From positions 28,210,001 to 28,274,000 of the forward strand of contig OY540810.1 of NCBI GenBank assembly GCA_961205875.1: a stretch of 64,000 nucleotides of DNA, in the 5' to 3' direction. The notes beneath the pieces were generated by a model. The model had not been told where the DNA came from, made no database searches, and worked only from the letters and a program-made list of their open reading frames with translations. Position numbers and translations under genes: made by a program. Of this stretch, positions 48,085 to 59,457 are shown in pieces (position 1 is the stretch's first letter; each line of letters opens with the position of its first letter). The stretch comes from Sialis fuliginosa (taxonomy: Eukaryota; Arthropoda; Insecta; Megaloptera; Sialidae).

Positions 48085-49288
48085 AAAGGTTTTGTTAAAG
48101 AAACATACAGGGTATCCCAACACTGTGTCATTGTTCAATATTTCATTTTTTTTATAACAAATGGAAGAAAACTTTAAATGCAAAAGTTGTCAGGATAGAG
48201 CAAATTTAAAAAATAGTAACATTTATACAGTATGTCCCATAAGTGCGTTACAAATCAAAGTTATTAATTTTTTAAACATAAAGTACCTATATGTTTTTAG
48301 TTGATAATCTAAAGGTATTAATTTTTCTGGACATTTTGATATAGTCAGGTGTGGGATTATACTGACAATGAGTGGTTTAGGAATTCAATACCTTGTAATT
48401 TTCTAATTATACTGTCCGAAAATACACTTCCCTTGCAAGAGTTAATTAACACCCTTTTCATAATTATAAGGTTATATTTTAATTTAAATTTTTTTTATTT
48501 TTAATTAAATTTAAATAAATATTGTTAGTTGCTTCATGCAAAATTTATTATCTGATATTTATTTCCTTTAACCCTTATTTAATATTTTTAAACTAAATAT
48601 TGCCAACTTTTACCTACTTGTTAATTATTTTAACTATTTTTTTCAGTATAGTTACAAATAAGAAATTCTTGTATGCCTACAGTAAATGTATACCTTTTAA
48701 TTTTGTGTATGTTTATTCCTGTCGATTTGTGGATTTTTCTAATTATTTTTTAAACAGTGCGTAATTTTTATTAAAAGTTATAGAGAATAATATTATCTAT
48801 AATTAATATTATGTCCATTTTTCCAATATAACGAACCGTTTTAAAGACATCCGGGTTACCTTAATTTTGATACTAATACCAGAGCTTCGACCTATAATTT
48901 CCGTCTCATGTGTAATTTATTAGGTATAAGTACTAATATAATATTCATAATGTATATAAGAATTATCTACGTTATTGATTTCCAAATTAAAACGAAAATA
49001 ATTATAAGTTGTACCCCCTGTAATATAATATAACACACATGCAGTATTTTGAAAGGAAACTTGGCATACCCCCAAGTATCACTTTGCGTGACAATTAATC
49101 TATATATTATGCATATTGATTAAGTATTTTTAAAAAGGATTATTATAACTACTATAATATAAACGTATTTGTGAACAGAAAATATTTTTTAATGCAAGCA
49201 ATTTGTACTTTCCAGACAAAACCACCGCGTACTCTTATCTAGATTAAAAAATATTTTGAAAATCTCAACTTACACAATTTCCACTATT
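48085..49288. other. AT-rich sequence upstream of D2HGDH
   Basis: ACAGGGTATCCCAACAC at 48108 and CAGTATGTCCCATAAGTGCG at about 48229 look like mariner-type end relics. Otherwise nothing defined. Confidence 0.4.
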
Positions 49289-49844
49289 TATATAAACCCA
49301 CAATGATTTTAATTGGATTTTTCCAATTGGTTACAACCACAACACAATCTATCTCTCTCATCGCATTCCAAACATTATACCTCTTTCACTTTCGCGCATG
49401 TTTTCCGCATCGTCACTTCCGCATTTCTCCTCTCGACTCTGTTCTCACCCTCTCCCCACTACCCCTACGACATCCCCGCCACTTCCGTACGGTTGTTCTT
49501 GTGACCTAGATTTGATGCAACACTACGCACCCTCTGGCATCAACGAATGAGGGTGAAAACGCCCCCCATTCGCTCACATTATATCTATATTATGTCTACC
49601 TACACATATATATCGAAGTTTGTTTAGAACTATAGTGGAAAAATTGAGCGTTATACGAAATTACGGTTAAGAATATAAGAATGAAATAATTTTGCTGGCT
49701 TACCAATTTTATTGTAATTTTTCTTTTAGCATACTTACCAAATTCGATTAGTAATATATTTTATTGTGTCTATATCATATAATATATATAATAAAATATA
49801 CGTAGGTATATCTATTATTTCAAATATTTCTTATATTGTTACAG
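49289..49844 (+). promoter_or_regulatory. Putative D2HGDH promoter and 5' UTR region
   Basis: A GC-richer stretch (about 49380-49570) stands out from AT-rich flanks just upstream of the gene. It holds two CACTTCCG motifs (49414-49421, 49480-49487), the reverse of the ETS/GABP (NRF-2) core common in promoters of mitochondrial genes. A TATATAAA string lies at 49289-49296. The TATTGTTACAG acceptor ending at 49844 implies a non-coding first exon in this interval; GGTGAAAA at 49552 is one possible donor. No transcription start can be fixed from sequence alone. Confidence 0.45.
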
Positions 49845-49857
49845 AAATTTTCTGCCC

Positions 49858-49980
49858 ATGTTAACAATGATTCGAAACACCTTATCAAGATTTAACATCA
49901 ACCAAATTTGTAATTCTACACTACTTCTAAGAATATGCCCAAGAACTTTTGCTACAACAGAAATACCAGACTTAACCAAG
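49858..49980 (+). CDS. D2HGDH: D2HGDH coding exon 1 (residues 1-41)
   Basis: Starts ATG TTA ACA ATG and ends with an AAG codon before donor GTACCT. It encodes the predicted mitochondrial presequence: several Arg, many Ser/Thr/Asn, and no Asp or Glu until residue 36. A TTGTTACAG acceptor sits 14 bases before the ATG, so this exon probably begins with a short piece of 5' UTR at 49845 and follows a non-coding exon further upstream. Confidence 0.92.
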
Positions 49981-52900
49981 GTACCTAGAGTTTTTATAAT
50001 TTTTCTAAAGCCCAACAAATAATCGTACTTTTGAAAATTATAAAATAAAATAATAATTTGTTACAGAATAGATATAATGTTCAGAGAGGAAATTTTACGA
50101 AATTAGAACCAAGGCATGTGACTTTTTTCAAGGATCTTCTAGGAGAAAAGGGGATCATTTCAGATCCTTTAGAGGTCCAGCCTTATAATGTAGATTGGAT
50201 TAAGGGAAATAGGGGTAAGACAACAAAAGAATATTAATAATCACAAACCCTCCCTCCTTTTTTGCTGAAAATTAACAATGAGTCCTTGGTAACTTAGTAT
50301 ACAAAAGATAGCAGTTTACATTTAAAATTAAAAATACAAATTTAATTAATCAATTTGCCGCCCCCTCTTTTCGATGAAAAATGATCCATCGTTGCAAAAT
50401 GTGAGATAATTTTAGATGGTCTTATTTAATCAATTAACAGTTTTTAGTTTGAGCGAAATTTAAAGCTTCAAAAAATGTTTCTAAAGATTTAAAACATATT
50501 GTAATGATTTTCCTATAGGTTACAGTGAAATAGTATTAAGACCAAGATCAACCCAAGACGTTTCAAGTATATTAACATACTGTAATGCAGAAAACATAGC
50601 AGTTTGTCCCCAAGGTGGTAACACTAGTTTGGTCGGAGGTTCAGTTCCAGTCCACGATGAAGTTATATTGTTCATGGGAAAAATGGACCATATTATTAAT
50701 TTGGACACTATCTCAGGTTAGTCTTAAATTGCTTACAGACCATTATCCCCCAAAAAGATGTAGATTTACTAAAATGTATTATTTTTAACATTATGGGAAA
50801 GCACAGACAAAACTTAAATCGGTTGCAATTAATTTTAACTTCACCCTGAACGCTCTTCGTAACAATGTAGAACTAAACAAAATATATGTAAGTAATTTAA
50901 AGATTAAATCACAAATTATTTATTTATTTCAGGTGTGTTAGTTTGCGAAGCAGGATGCATTTTAGAAAAGTTGGACAATTTTGTCGCACCTTACGGATTG
51001 ACGATGCCGATTGATTTAGGAGCTAAAGGGTCTTGTCACATCGGGGGGAATGCTGCAACAAATGCAGGGGGACTTAGACTTCTGCGATACGGAAACTTAC
51101 ATGGATCTATTCTGGGAATTGAAGCGGTAAATATATTTAGCAAACATTGCAGTTGTAAGCTTTCAAGTAAACTCATCGTTATTTTTTTTATAACAATGTG
51201 TCTCGACATACTAATACTTAGCGGTATTCTCTGAAGCTAGACCATATAGTCATCGATTATTTAAATTCTTAATTTAAGCTTGAAGACAAGTACATTTTTT
51301 TAGAATTAATTAACTTGTTCGGGCATTCTTTGATTGCAGTCTTCTAACATGTGTATTTTCAGAGGCATGGGTAAAAAATAATTAAAAACTATAAATACTA
51401 ATTTCTAGGTAACAGCAGATGGAAAAATTATCGATTGTTTGAACACATTACGTAAGGATAACACAGGATACGACTTGAAGCATTTGTTCATCGGTTCGGA
51501 AGGAACTCTGGGAGTTATCACGAAACTGGCGATCCAGTGTCCACCCAAACCAAACTCTGTTAGTGTTACATTCCTCAGTATGTATAAATGGTAACAAACA
51601 TGATCATAGCATTGTAAAATATACTTGCACGGTGGTAAAAAAATAATGGAACATTTAGAAATTATTGTTTTATATTTTACAATTCATAGGGGAAAATTTA
51701 AAAAAAAATAAAAAGCAACAAAAAGGTTCGTCTTATAAGTACATCCACAACATTTTTTTAGTTTGAAGGAGATGATAAATAAAATTTTAATGCAACCAAA
51801 AGGTTTTTATGAAATGAATGATTGCAAAGTATAAGCATACTGTGTGTATTGTGCTTTTTTTTCGTTTTTGTTTATTCCACCTTATTAAGAATTAATTCCA
51901 TCAATCATGTAGATTTTAAGCAAAAAATTTTTTAAATTAAAAACATTTTTATAACATTGTGTTGACAATAGATGATAAGCTCAGTATAGTGAGTAAACAA
52001 AATCTCTTGAATGATGACATAGTACTCACGGGAACCTCGTAATGGTATCAAAATTTCATGTATATCAAAAAGACTGATATCTAAAAAGCAACTGGACTAA
52101 TTTACTTGGTTAATGTTACTAACTTCCCAATAGGAAGTTATTGTAATCGGTCCGAAAATCAAAATCAAAAATTTCAATATTTTTCTTTGTTTCAAGGTCG
52201 ATATAGTATATTTACACTATTTTCAGAAATATATAAAAAATATATATTATATAAATATATAAATATAAATATTACGTGCACGAAATCTCGCAAATAAAAA
52301 ATACTATTGACTTCGTTGGAGTATCAATCGAAGCTTATTAACGTGAATATGATCTGAAAGAAAGGATTTTTCGAAATTCAACTCCACGGAGTAAAAAAAG
52401 GGGTGTGAAAGTTTGTGTGGGTAAAAATATTTTGTTGGTCTGATTTACTTGAAACTTAGCATGAATAAATATTCTACAGTTAAATACTACTAAATACGTT
52501 TACTAGTTCATGTTGCCTTGGAAACAAACACAATTAAATTCAAATTGTTAGATTAGTTATTTTATTATTAATATTTAATTAGGAATAATAGAAAACTAAT
52601 ATTCATAATATAAAGGTGAGTTTTATTTCTGACACATAAACTACATATATGGGAACAATAAATCAGTATTCAAGTATTTATAGTCATACCATGTTGGGAA
52701 GTTGATTGTGTGGACCTCAAGGGTCGAACCCACGGCTTGTTTTTTGATTTTGAATCCACACAACCGAAAGAGTCTTCAGTCATCAACTATAATTCATGTT
52801 ATGAATAATACTTAATAATAATAATAACCAAAATTACTAAATTAACTAAATCAAAATAAAAAAAAACAGTCAAGAAAATCAATGTTTTCATTTATTGTCT

Positions 52901-55242
52901 ATTTGTCCATTCACTTATCAACAGGCAAAAAGACTTAGGTTGCATTGTCATCTCAACTGTTTGAGTTTCGAATACAATAAATAATTAACATTTTATTAAC
53001 CTTTTCACAGCCGTCGAGTCGTTTGACAAAGTTTTACAAACGTACCAAAGAGCTAAGCACGATCTAGGAGAGATCCTGTCATCTTGTGAGATGATCGATG
53101 CCAAAGCCATGGATGCTGTAACCACGTACATGGGTATGTCTAACCCCCTTGAGGACAGTCCATTCTTCATGCTCTTAGAAACATCTGGAAGTGACGCCAC
53201 ACATGATGAAGAGAAAATGAACACGTTTTTGGAGAACTGCATGAACAATGAGATTGTAACGAATGGAACGGTTGCAACAGAGCCGGGAAAAATCAGAGTG
53301 AGTTTTTATTAATTTACACTGTAAATTTTTTTATAGAATTTACTAATGTTCCTTTAACTTAGATTTTGTATATTACTAACATGATTTAAATCAATATTTA
53401 GGGGTTAGTGTGTTATTTGTTGAATTTAATTAATATATTATTAGGCAAATATATACTTAACAATTCCCTCTCAATAGTAAATTAAATTATGTATTTAATA
53501 TTAAAAAGTTTGTAAAATGTAGTTTTATTTTTATTTTTAAATCCCCCCTTCTAGACGAAAATACGTTCCACAACCACTGTTTGAAATTCAATTAAATTAA
53601 CTGTAGTATTATACAATAATATTGAGTGATTTTTGCTTAAATTGATCATATTTCTTCCAGAATCTGTGGGAAATAAGGGAACGGGTTCCCCAAGCTCTTT
53701 TGTACGATGGATACGTGTTTAAATATGATATTTCTCTTCCAATCAAATCATTCTACTCAATAGTTGGCGAGTTAGAAAAAAGAATTGGACATCAAGTTAC
53801 TAGAGTGTCAGGATATGGTCACATAGGTATGTATTAGTATATTATCCAAAAATCTATTATATATATATATTTTTTAATTAAAATGCATATTTTTCAATTT
53901 TTATGTTCTACTCTAGCCCAACAAGAAAGGTCTTGTACTCTTAACTGGTTTATGTTTTTCTTTTGTGTTTACTTTTGGACGCTGAAATCGAAATATATTT
54001 CGTAAAAAATAACAAAAAACGAAATAATTTATAATAATTTTGAGAGCCCCCAAAAGTCGTAATACATTTTTTCACCAAATCTAATAAATAAATTATGAAG
54101 AATTTTTACGATAATTTGTTTCCAAATTATATGTAGGTATTCAAAATTAAAAATGTGGTTTTTATTTTAATCGTCGTACAGTAAAAAAAAAATATCACAT
54201 TGAAGAGAAAAGTTTGATCTACAAAATTCATTCATTAGGTTTGGCTAAAAAAAATTATCATGGCCCATAGAGACTCTCAAAGTCGATATAAGATTATTTT
54301 TTGCAATATTTTAGCATAAAAAATTGGGGGTTGCTTCCACTTTTGAAAACAAAATAAAGTAACTTTAAGTAACCAGTGTAGAGTCGCATGCAGAAGTGGT
54401 CGACCAGTTTTCATTCAAATTCGTTTATCACAAACATAGTAGGCTCCTCCCATTTGATTATTATAATATTTAAATCATTTCTCCATGTATCAAACAAAGA
54501 CATATATTTTGAAATTCATTTGCTAGATAAAGAAGTACTCTCCATTTATAGTACTCATATACCTATATATTTGTGCGATTAAATTATTATGTAATCTATT
54601 GAAAATATTATAAGTAAATTTTGTGGCAATAAATATTAGATATTCCGATTTTTAATATTTAAATATGTTAAACTTGATATAAAATTAATTGATGAAATAG
54701 ACGTACCTATATTATATAAGCTCCGCCCTAGAAGAAGATAATCGATGATGTGTGTCTTAATATTATTGAATCTGTTATAAGCGATTCTGACTTTTAGGGT
54801 GACAGACGACTTCTGAAGCTCATAGTACCAACAATTTTCTTTGAAACGCCGTGCAGGATTCCCCTATCACTTGGGGCCAGGGGCGGACCGCTCCTCAACC
54901 CCCCTCTTAGTCCATTACAGTTAAGAGTATAAGACCTTTCCGTGGGTCTGTGTATATAATTATGTAAATTATTATTATTAAATTTCAGGCGATAGTAATA
55001 TCCACGTCAACGTATCAATGAAAGAATTTTCTCAGGAAGTTTTGTCTAAAATAGAGCCATTTATTTATGAGTATACCTCAAAGTTAAAAGGCAGCATCAG
55101 TGCAGAACATGGGATAGGTTTCAGAAAAACAAAATATTTACATTACTCAAAGAGTTTGGAATCCATTAACTTGATGAAACAAATTAAGCATATAATGGAT
55201 CCTAAAGGGATACTCAACCCTTATAAAGTGCTTCCAGATTGA
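49858..55242 (+). CDS. D2HGDH: D-2-hydroxyglutarate dehydrogenase, mitochondrial (complete, 8 coding exons)
   Basis: FAD-dependent mitochondrial enzyme oxidising D-2-hydroxyglutarate to 2-oxoglutarate, with electrons passed to ETF (family knowledge). I joined 49858-49980, 50067-50214, 50519-50716, 50933-51126, 51409-51577, 53011-53297, 53661-53826 and 54989-55242: 1539 nt, 512 residues plus TGA. The frame stays open through every junction and all introns are GT-AG. Human D2HGDH is 521 residues, and the two align with a constant offset of 7 in the C-terminal half. Visible: a basic, Arg/Ser/Thr-rich N-terminus without acidic residues to about residue 35 (mitochondrial presequence); FAD-binding [12 protein letters not shown] at 121-132; [15 protein letters not shown] at 189-203; DNTGYDLK at 238-245 and [11 protein letters not shown] at 249-259; substrate/metal-site candidates R379, K394, H427, H434, N436, E468 and H469; and the family C-terminus [10 protein letters not shown]. 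The first ATG is chosen; a second lies three codons on. Oddities: Pro383 and Ser431 at usually different positions. No neighbouring gene is visible. Confidence 0.97.
50067..50214 (+). CDS. D2HGDH: D2HGDH coding exon 2 (residues 42-90)
   Basis: Acceptor TTACAG, donor GTAAGA, ends one base into codon 91. It encodes the start of the FAD_binding_4 region, including the family motif [10 protein letters not shown] (compare NVDWLRTLRG in the human enzyme). The preceding intron is only 86 bp. Confidence 0.95.
50519..50716 (+). CDS. D2HGDH: D2HGDH coding exon 3 (residues 91-156)
   Basis: Acceptor CTATAG, donor GTTAGT, ends one base into codon 157. It carries the FAD pyrophosphate-binding segment [12 protein letters not shown] (121-132) followed by VPVHDEVIL, as expected for the PCMH-type FAD domain. 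Confidence 0.96.
50933..51126 (+). CDS. D2HGDH: D2HGDH coding exon 4 (residues 157-221)
   Basis: Acceptor TTTCAG, donor GTAAAT, ends in phase 0 after an Ala codon. It encodes the second FAD-contact block ([16 protein letters not shown], then [13 protein letters not shown]). The open frame continues past the donor to a stop in the intron. The spliced reading is supported because the next exon resumes the family sequence exactly. Confidence 0.96.
51409..51577 (+). CDS. D2HGDH: D2HGDH coding exon 5 (residues 222-277)
   Basis: Acceptor TTCTAG, donor GTATGT, ends one base into codon 278. It encodes the rest of the FAD domain with DNTGYDLK and [11 protein letters not shown], then CPPKP at the junction to the C-terminal oxidase domain. 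The following intron (1433 bp) is the longest. Confidence 0.96.
51578..53010 (+). other. D2HGDH intron 5 (AT-rich, repeat-bearing)
   Basis: GT-AG intron of 1433 bp. No exon-like sequence was found in it. At 52700-52780 there is an imperfect inverted repeat (TTGTGTGGA against TCCACACAA) around GGGTCGAACCCACGG, which resembles the B-box region of a tRNA-derived repeat on the minus strand, but no tRNA cloverleaf can be folded. Confidence 0.5.
53011..53297 (+). CDS. D2HGDH: D2HGDH coding exon 6 (residues 278-373)
   Basis: Acceptor TTCACAG, donor GTGAGT, phase 0 end. It encodes the start of the FAD-oxidase C-terminal domain. [12 protein letters not shown] and [15 protein letters not shown] match the family pattern, including the ETSGS strand. 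Confidence 0.95.
53661..53826 (+). CDS. D2HGDH: D2HGDH coding exon 7 (residues 374-428)
   Basis: Acceptor CTTCCAG, donor GTATGT, ends one base into codon 429. It carries [12 protein letters not shown], the [10 protein letters not shown] strand (R379 and K394 are substrate-site candidates) and the first metal-site histidine H427 in GYGHIG. The position corresponding to human Thr390 is Pro383. Confidence 0.95.
53916..54947. mobile_element. Inverted-repeat element filling D2HGDH intron 7
   Basis: 53916-53947 and 54918-54947 are inverted copies of each other (core AAGGTCTTGTACTCTTAACTG against CAGTTAAGAGTATAAGACCTT, one mismatch). They bracket about 1 kb, which is most of the 1162-bp intron. Inside lies a segment also found at 24091-24520. 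A hAT-like end (CAGGGGCGGACC) occurs at about 54890. The reading as a transposon is inferred from the ends. Confidence 0.5.
54390..54827 (+). repeat. Dispersed repeat B, intronic copy
   Basis: Closely similar and in the same orientation as 24091-24520. Shared landmarks include CCCATTTGATTATTATAATA, TTAATATTTAAATATGTTAA and GACTTCTGAAGCTCATAGTA, with small indels between copies. It lies within intron 7 of D2HGDH. Confidence 0.75.
54989..55242 (+). CDS. D2HGDH: D2HGDH coding exon 8 (residues 429-512 and stop)
   Basis: Acceptor ATTTCAG restores Gly429 and continues GDSNIHVNV, which supplies metal-site H434 and N436. [10 protein letters not shown] supplies E468 and H469. The end is [14 protein letters not shown] and TGA at 55240-55242. 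The exon reads to the family's normal C-terminus, so the protein is complete. Confidence 0.96.
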
Positions 55243-55990
55243 AATTATGATAGTTAAGAGAATATTGTGCCAGATTCGTTCAAAGTTATAGCTTATAACT
55301 CCATAATATATATTATTATTGTTAAGTGATTCAAAAGGAATTTTAAATTATTGGATATAAATTACGTACCAAACAAATATTAAAATTGGAAAATTAATAA
55401 AATGTGGAGTTGATAATATCTGATTTGAACGACTTACATATATGACGTTTTTTTGCTATGTTCAATGGTTAGATGAAAACAGGTAAAACATGAACGATGG
55501 TTAAAAAATTAACAATTATGTACTTTCCTAGAATTTTTATCATTTTAAAGTTTTTCTATAGTCAGATAAGTCAAGAAAAAATATTTACTTAGTTTATGGA
55601 AAATAAGGTTTTGATATTTTGATAAATGAAAGCAATATAATAAGAGATAATAATAAAGTGCCTTATATAAAAAAAATGAATATTTTTACATGCTTTTTAA
55701 TATATTTTGTGTATTTTCTGTATATTTTTATGAACTAATAAATATATCACTTGTTGCAATAGACTTTTATTCAGTATTTCATTTCTCATATTTATTTTAG
55801 ATTTCTAGATTAGTGAAGATCAGAACCAGAGTTAAAGCTTAAAGCAAACATCTCTAGATGGTACTGCATGTATTCTATTACATATTTCAATCTTGAATTT
55901 TTTAATTATGCATCTTATAACCACAATATCTATCAGAATGCTAATATAATATAATTAATTATACTATTTTTTTATTTTTCAATAAAGTCT
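55243..55990 (+). terminator. D2HGDH 3' UTR and poly(A) signal candidates
   Basis: AT-rich downstream sequence with canonical AATAAA hexamers at 55396-55401, 55652-55657, 55737-55742 and 55981-55986. The first lies about 155 bases after the stop and would give a short 3' UTR. Which is used cannot be told without transcripts. Confidence 0.4.
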
Positions 55991-56212
55991 AAATATGTTT
56001 AAGAATAAAAAAATATTTAATTTCTATTTAAGACCTGACTTACCTTTTTACATTAATGACATTATGTTTTTATTATTTATTGAATCGTTCGTAGCCAACA
56101 TGATTAACTATACAAAAAGTTTGTGAAAATCAATCTTATATAATTAGAACATAATTAATTATTTTTTTTTAATTTGGATGTATTCGATAAAGCTCTTTAC
56201 TTACGCATAAGG

Positions 56213-56434
56213 CAGGGCCGTAACTAGAGGCTCTGGGGCAGCAAGTGACCGAGGAGGAGCCATCACTATAGAAAAAATATATAAAAAAATTGAAGACGTT
56301 TTTTTTTCGTTGCTACCTCAATCCACGATTGTACGCTTTAATTTCAATGACCTTTGACCTTTTTTTTGTTGCTCAATCATGCCGATCCTAATTTTTACGC
56401 TGCTGCGGGAGCCCAGGTGATAGTTACGGCCCTG
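56213..56434. mobile_element. hAT MITE, same family as 32540-32805
   Basis: CAGGGCCGTAACTAGAGG at the left and CAGGGCCGTAACTATCACC on the opposite strand at the right. Flanks GCATAAGG and GCATACAG match at 6 of 8. GCAAGTGACCGAGG near the left end corresponds to GAAGTGACCAAGG in the 32.5-kb copy. 222 bp. Confidence 0.8.
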
Positions 56435-56446
56435 GCATACAGTCAG

Positions 56447-56705
56447 TCAGTGGCGTAACCATCGTGAGGCCAAGGGGTCCAAACCCACTCGCGGGATTCA
56501 GCGGTGCACCTATAAAAAATTCGGTGGGTGGGGGGGGGGGGTAATACTTTTTTGTAATTACATATAATTTTTATTTAATTATCATATTTCTTAAATTAAA
56601 TATTGTATATTCAGAAATATAGGTTCGCCATTGAAGGGGCCCAATAATTATACCATATTTTAAAATATATATGTAAATATCAAAAATCCTGGTTACGTCG
56701 ATGGT
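56447..56705. mobile_element. Probable hAT-like MITE remnant
   Basis: Left CAGTGGCGTAACCATCG and, on the other strand near 56700, CATCGACGTAACCAGGA share GCGTAACCA/ACGTAACCA ends. It holds a G-run (56527-56541). Adjacent to 56213-56434, suggesting insertion next to it. Boundaries approximate. Confidence 0.4.
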
Positions 56706-59091
56706 ATAGGTTTGAGATTAAAATGTAAACCTTGAAAATAAATAAAAGTTTATTTTTATCGATGAAGTTTTCAAATTCCTTTTGAAAACTAGTTCAATTG
56801 GAGTCCATTATATCTATAGGTGTTACTGCTTTTCGGAGTCAAACAAATGGAGTTAGTCGCTCAAGTATCTGAATAAAGGATAGTTGTAAATAAAACACAC
56901 ATGCTTTTATAAGGTGATATTTACTTTAAATACACAAGCTCTTTATTTAATATTAATTCTTAAAAATAAACAAAGGTAACTACTCATTACATTTTCGTCA
57001 ATATTTATTTTTTCTAGGGCTATAACTAAATTAAGTCTTGCATATATTATATATTTCTTTTTTACAATATATTCTCAATTAAATCCACTTAAAATATATT
57101 TGCAATGCTTCATATATGTGAAAAAAGTATTTAAAGTCAATGTATCTTCAGATAGAAGTCAAAATAGTTTATTAACGCCTTATAGCATACATTTCAAATT
57201 AGGGGTATCATTATCCCTAAATTATATCATATGAAATTTTAGTTGAAAAATATTCAAAACTTTTAAATTAACAACATAATCTATAGTTAAACTATTTCGT
57301 CATTATGGGAGCCAATGCCCTTAAATATAAATTATATATTAATAATATTTTGAATATTCTTCCTAACAGATGCATCTATAAGAGCATAATAATATATTGT
57401 ACTATAAATTATATAAATCCCCCATTTAATAATTTAAATGAAATAAATATATATAGGTATATCAGAATGTTCATTATTATAGGTAGGCATTTATTTACAA
57501 TCATATAAAATAAAATATTACAACTAAATAAAATATATATCTGAAGACATTGACTATTAGTTATATTAACAATAAAAAAATTATCCAACATTATCAAAAT
57601 TATTTGTAAAAATAGATAAAAAACGTGTTTTTTTTTCAAATAAAAAAAATATCTGTACAAATATAAATTTTAGTACCTTGTATTAAATTAATAAATAAAA
57701 TTAATTTTGGTAGCAAAGGGCCTCTTAAAGATGTTTGGACTGAAGGCCAAAAACCAGGATAAATTCGAAAAAAATGTAGAATATCAGGTTTGATAGCCCT
57801 GGTTAATCAATAAACAAAAGTATTTTAATTATGTTGGATAAATTGTGATTTCATCACTCTAAATGATATTTTTTCGTCTTTCAGACACAAAAATATTAAA
57901 ATAAAAACAAAAAATATAACTTAGCACCGTTGGCTTTGAGGTAAACTTGCATCTTCGCAGCTGCACGATTATGATAGAGTGAGATGGCATGATCGTATGG
58001 TATAAAATTATCACAGCAAGAGTGAGATATGAAATGAAGTAATGTTTTTTTTTGTTTTTTTTTGATTTTTTGGATGTCGTTTTGGATAATATATTGTCCT
58101 AGCAATATTCTTTAGCATTACTTTGAGTCACGATATATAGATTACAACACAAAACAGTCCAAAAAGCATAGAGAATATCCCCATATTTTATTGATTTTTA
58201 TTTTTGAAAAAAATATTTTGAGAATACTATAAAACATTTTTTGTTTTGTTTTGGATACTTAATGGGTCATTGTAATCGATATAAATATGTTGACTCTTTT
58301 CATTTTTCATCTCTTTCTAATTCTTAGAAAGATATATTGTACATTTTATGATAGATGGTGTAGCTGCAAATAAATCGAATTTTGAACTATTCGGTTCAGA
58401 GTTTATTGGTTAAATCCTAATTTATTTATTTTCTTATTCGATTGGATTCACAGCTTCAGTACAAAATATTATTGATTTCTATAAAGGCAAGTATTTATTA
58501 TAAATGAAGAGTAATCTAAAGCAATATTCCTATTTATAAATTTTGTGCGAATTTTGTTATCACATTATGTTTTGATGGTAACAATGAATTTTTTTAAAAT
58601 TTCAGAAAAATCGGACTAGATTTTATTTATCACTCATTATTTATACAGACTGATTATTAATAGTTTATTAATAATCATGCAATCATAAAATAATCAATAA
58701 AGAAAAGTTACTCAAAATTATGATGAAGGTATGTAACAATAAACATAATAACATAAAATGTAACATTTTTTAATAAAAAAATGATAAAAATAATAATATT
58801 TTAATATCATTAACATCTCAATTCTATTATGATTTTAATTTATCTAATACAAAATAAAGTTGTATTCCCACATAAAAATTGGACAACAAAAACAATAAAA
58901 AGCCTACATTTATTTAGTAATAACAGCAAAAGCCTTGGAACAAATCGGTATCAACCCAAAACAATTTGAAGCAATATTTAAAAAAAATGTTCTTTTTTTT
59001 TGAAGACGCAAGTTTTCTCAAAAATAAAAAGAATACATATATTTGTATAGTATATAAGCCTCAATGATATACATATGTACATAATACATTT
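56706..59091. other. AT-rich intergenic sequence
   Basis: No gene recognised. The minus-strand frame around 57930-58060 (HNRAAAKMQVYLKANGAKLYF) reads more like protein than its surroundings but lacks splice sites or known relatives. Confidence 0.4.
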
Positions 59092-59457
59092 ATATACCGG
59101 GTGGATAAAAGAAACATAACCTGTTTTGCGATTTAGTATTCTGGAACTATAAATCAGAGAAACTTGGAAATAATCTTAAATATGTAGTATTTTATTTTAC
59201 AATTACAAGTTTGACAGCAAATATTACAGTTGTGCATGTCATTATTATTATTTTTTAATTTGTGAGTAATTCGTCCATCGATTTTTTTTATATTTTATAA
59301 CAGAAAGCTTTAAAATTTAAAGTTAAAGTTAAAATATAAATAAAGTAAATGTGTCATTTTTGTTGGACCATAGTTGACTATTCCGAAGTTTTTATGTTTT
59401 ATAGTTCTAGAATACAAAGTCGCCAAACAATTGTCTATTTTTATTCAGCCGGTATAT
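59092..59457. repeat. Foldback element with about 75-bp arms
   Basis: The left arm starting ATATACCGGGTGGATAAAA and the right arm ending in CCGGTATAT are inverted copies. Further in, TTTAGTATTCTGGAACTATA pairs with TATAGTTCTAGAATACAAA. Non-coding, 366 bp. Confidence 0.65.

Noticed and set aside
50935..51234. 99-residue frame as a separate gene
   Set aside because: It is D2HGDH exon 4 read on into its intron; the donor at 51127 and the following exon restore the family sequence.
52690..52790. Possible tRNA gene (GGGTTCGACCC on the minus strand)
   Set aside because: The B-box-like word is present, but the T-stem does not pair and no acceptor, D or anticodon stems can be drawn. At most a tRNA-derived repeat fragment.
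52985..53248. 87-residue minus-strand frame
   Set aside because: Shadow of D2HGDH exon 6 on the opposite strand.
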